Below, piece after piece: positions 63,796-64,000 of a stretch of 64,000 bases of DNA (position 1 is the stretch's first letter; each line of letters opens with the position of its first letter). The position numbers were made by a program, and so were the translations under genes. The stretch is taken from assembly GCF_003989665.1 (NCBI RefSeq), contig NZ_RZIJ01000028.1:1-64000 (forward strand). Reading direction: 5' to 3'. Source of the stretch: Azospirillum doebereinerae (lineage in GTDB: Bacteria > Pseudomonadota > Alphaproteobacteria > Azospirillales > Azospirillaceae). The notes beneath the pieces were generated by a model, which saw only the letters and a program-made list of their open reading frames with translations, did not search any database and was not told where the DNA came from.

Positions 63796-64000
63796 TTACT
63801 TGGTGCCGAACATCCGGTCGCCGGCGTCGCCCAGGCCCGGCACGATGTAGGCGTTCTCGTCCAGATGGCTGTCGAGCGCGGCGGTGAAGACCTTCACGTC
63901 CGGGTGCTTCTCGTGGAAGCGCCGGACCCCTTCCGGGGCGGCGACCAGCGCCATGAAGCGGATGTCGGCGTCCTCGACCCCGTGCCGGTTCAGCACGTCG
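63796..64000 (-). CDS. upp: uracil phosphoribosyltransferase, C-terminal part
   Basis: Only the last 67 or so residues are in the window; the gene continues past 64000. The tail HPDVKVFTAALDSHLDENAYIVPGLGDAGDRMFGTK is the family's highly conserved C terminus (uracil-binding segment IVPGLGDAGDR). The enzyme makes UMP from uracil and PRPP in pyrimidine salvage. Confidence 0.94.
   Translation of the reverse strand, partial: DVLNRHGVEDADIRFMALVAAPEGVRRFHEKHPDVKVFTAALDSHLDENAYIVPGLGDAGDRMFGTK

Overview
The window is GC-rich, densely coded DNA from one chromosome (or chromid) of a free-living alphaproteobacterium. An Azospirillum-like member of the Rhodospirillales fits best. This rests on the protein repertoire (DUF1489, DUF1289 and DUF1674 proteins, a CHASE3 chemoreceptor, an NDUFAF5-type methyltransferase), an sRNA with the alpha-r8/MmgR core, and CCCTCTCCC..GGGAGAGGG palindromes between genes. 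The assignment is inference; no rRNA is present to fix it.

Layout. 0.1-4.4 kb: DUF1489 protein, DMT exporter, a DapB homologue lacking the catalytic histidine, a DsbA-fold isomerase, an orphan OmpR-type regulator and a 61-residue protein. 4.8-9.4 kb: CHASE3 chemoreceptor, secreted DUF4139 protein and a small periplasmic protein. 9.5-12.2 kb: thiamin operon thiO-thiS-thiG with a trailing thioesterase, preceded by a TPP riboswitch. 12.3-17.1 kb: mgtE, STAS protein, AraC regulator, tRNA-Leu, lipB and a secreted protein. 17.2-23.4 kb: fadD with acyP, a serine hydrolase and ppdK. 24-28.1 kb: otsA-glk, an MmgR-like sRNA, an N-formylglutamate amidohydrolase and tRNA-Val. 28.2-34.6 kb: an accessory stretch with a small lipoprotein, an LprI-like protein, two RTX calcium-binding proteins, decayed (possibly phage-derived) ORFs, a DUF1289 pair and an HlyIII protein. 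Base composition drops in parts of it, which suggests transfer. 34.7-45.8 kb: a candidate sRNA, LysR regulator, an unrecognised protein, MFS exporter, racemase with enoyl-CoA hydratase, a large PAS histidine kinase, two small membrane proteins and argG. 46-50.2 kb: two tandemly duplicated tRNA-Gly genes, a pentapeptide-repeat protein, and a Ca-type PQQ alcohol dehydrogenase divergent from a LuxR-type regulator with a degenerate receiver. 50.3-64 kb: GGDEF/EAL protein, universal stress protein, nuclease, DUF1674, htpX, DHH phosphoesterase, cobD, ankyrin protein, TauE/SafE, methyltransferase, an isolated fliQ, comF-like gene, grxC, nitrilase-family gene and the 3' end of upp.

How genes work together. 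Most of the window is housekeeping: cofactors (thiamin, lipoate, cobalamin), central carbon metabolism (PPDK, glucokinase, trehalose phosphate), arginine synthesis, protein quality control and redox. No complete new multi-gene system is visible. The items best worth a second look are the RNA elements (MmgR-like sRNA with a nearby CTGC-N3-GCAG site, the structured RNA candidate at 34.8 kb, the riboswitch-controlled thioesterase), the repeat family, and proteins whose key residues have changed (DapB homologue, LuxR regulator, GGDEF domain).
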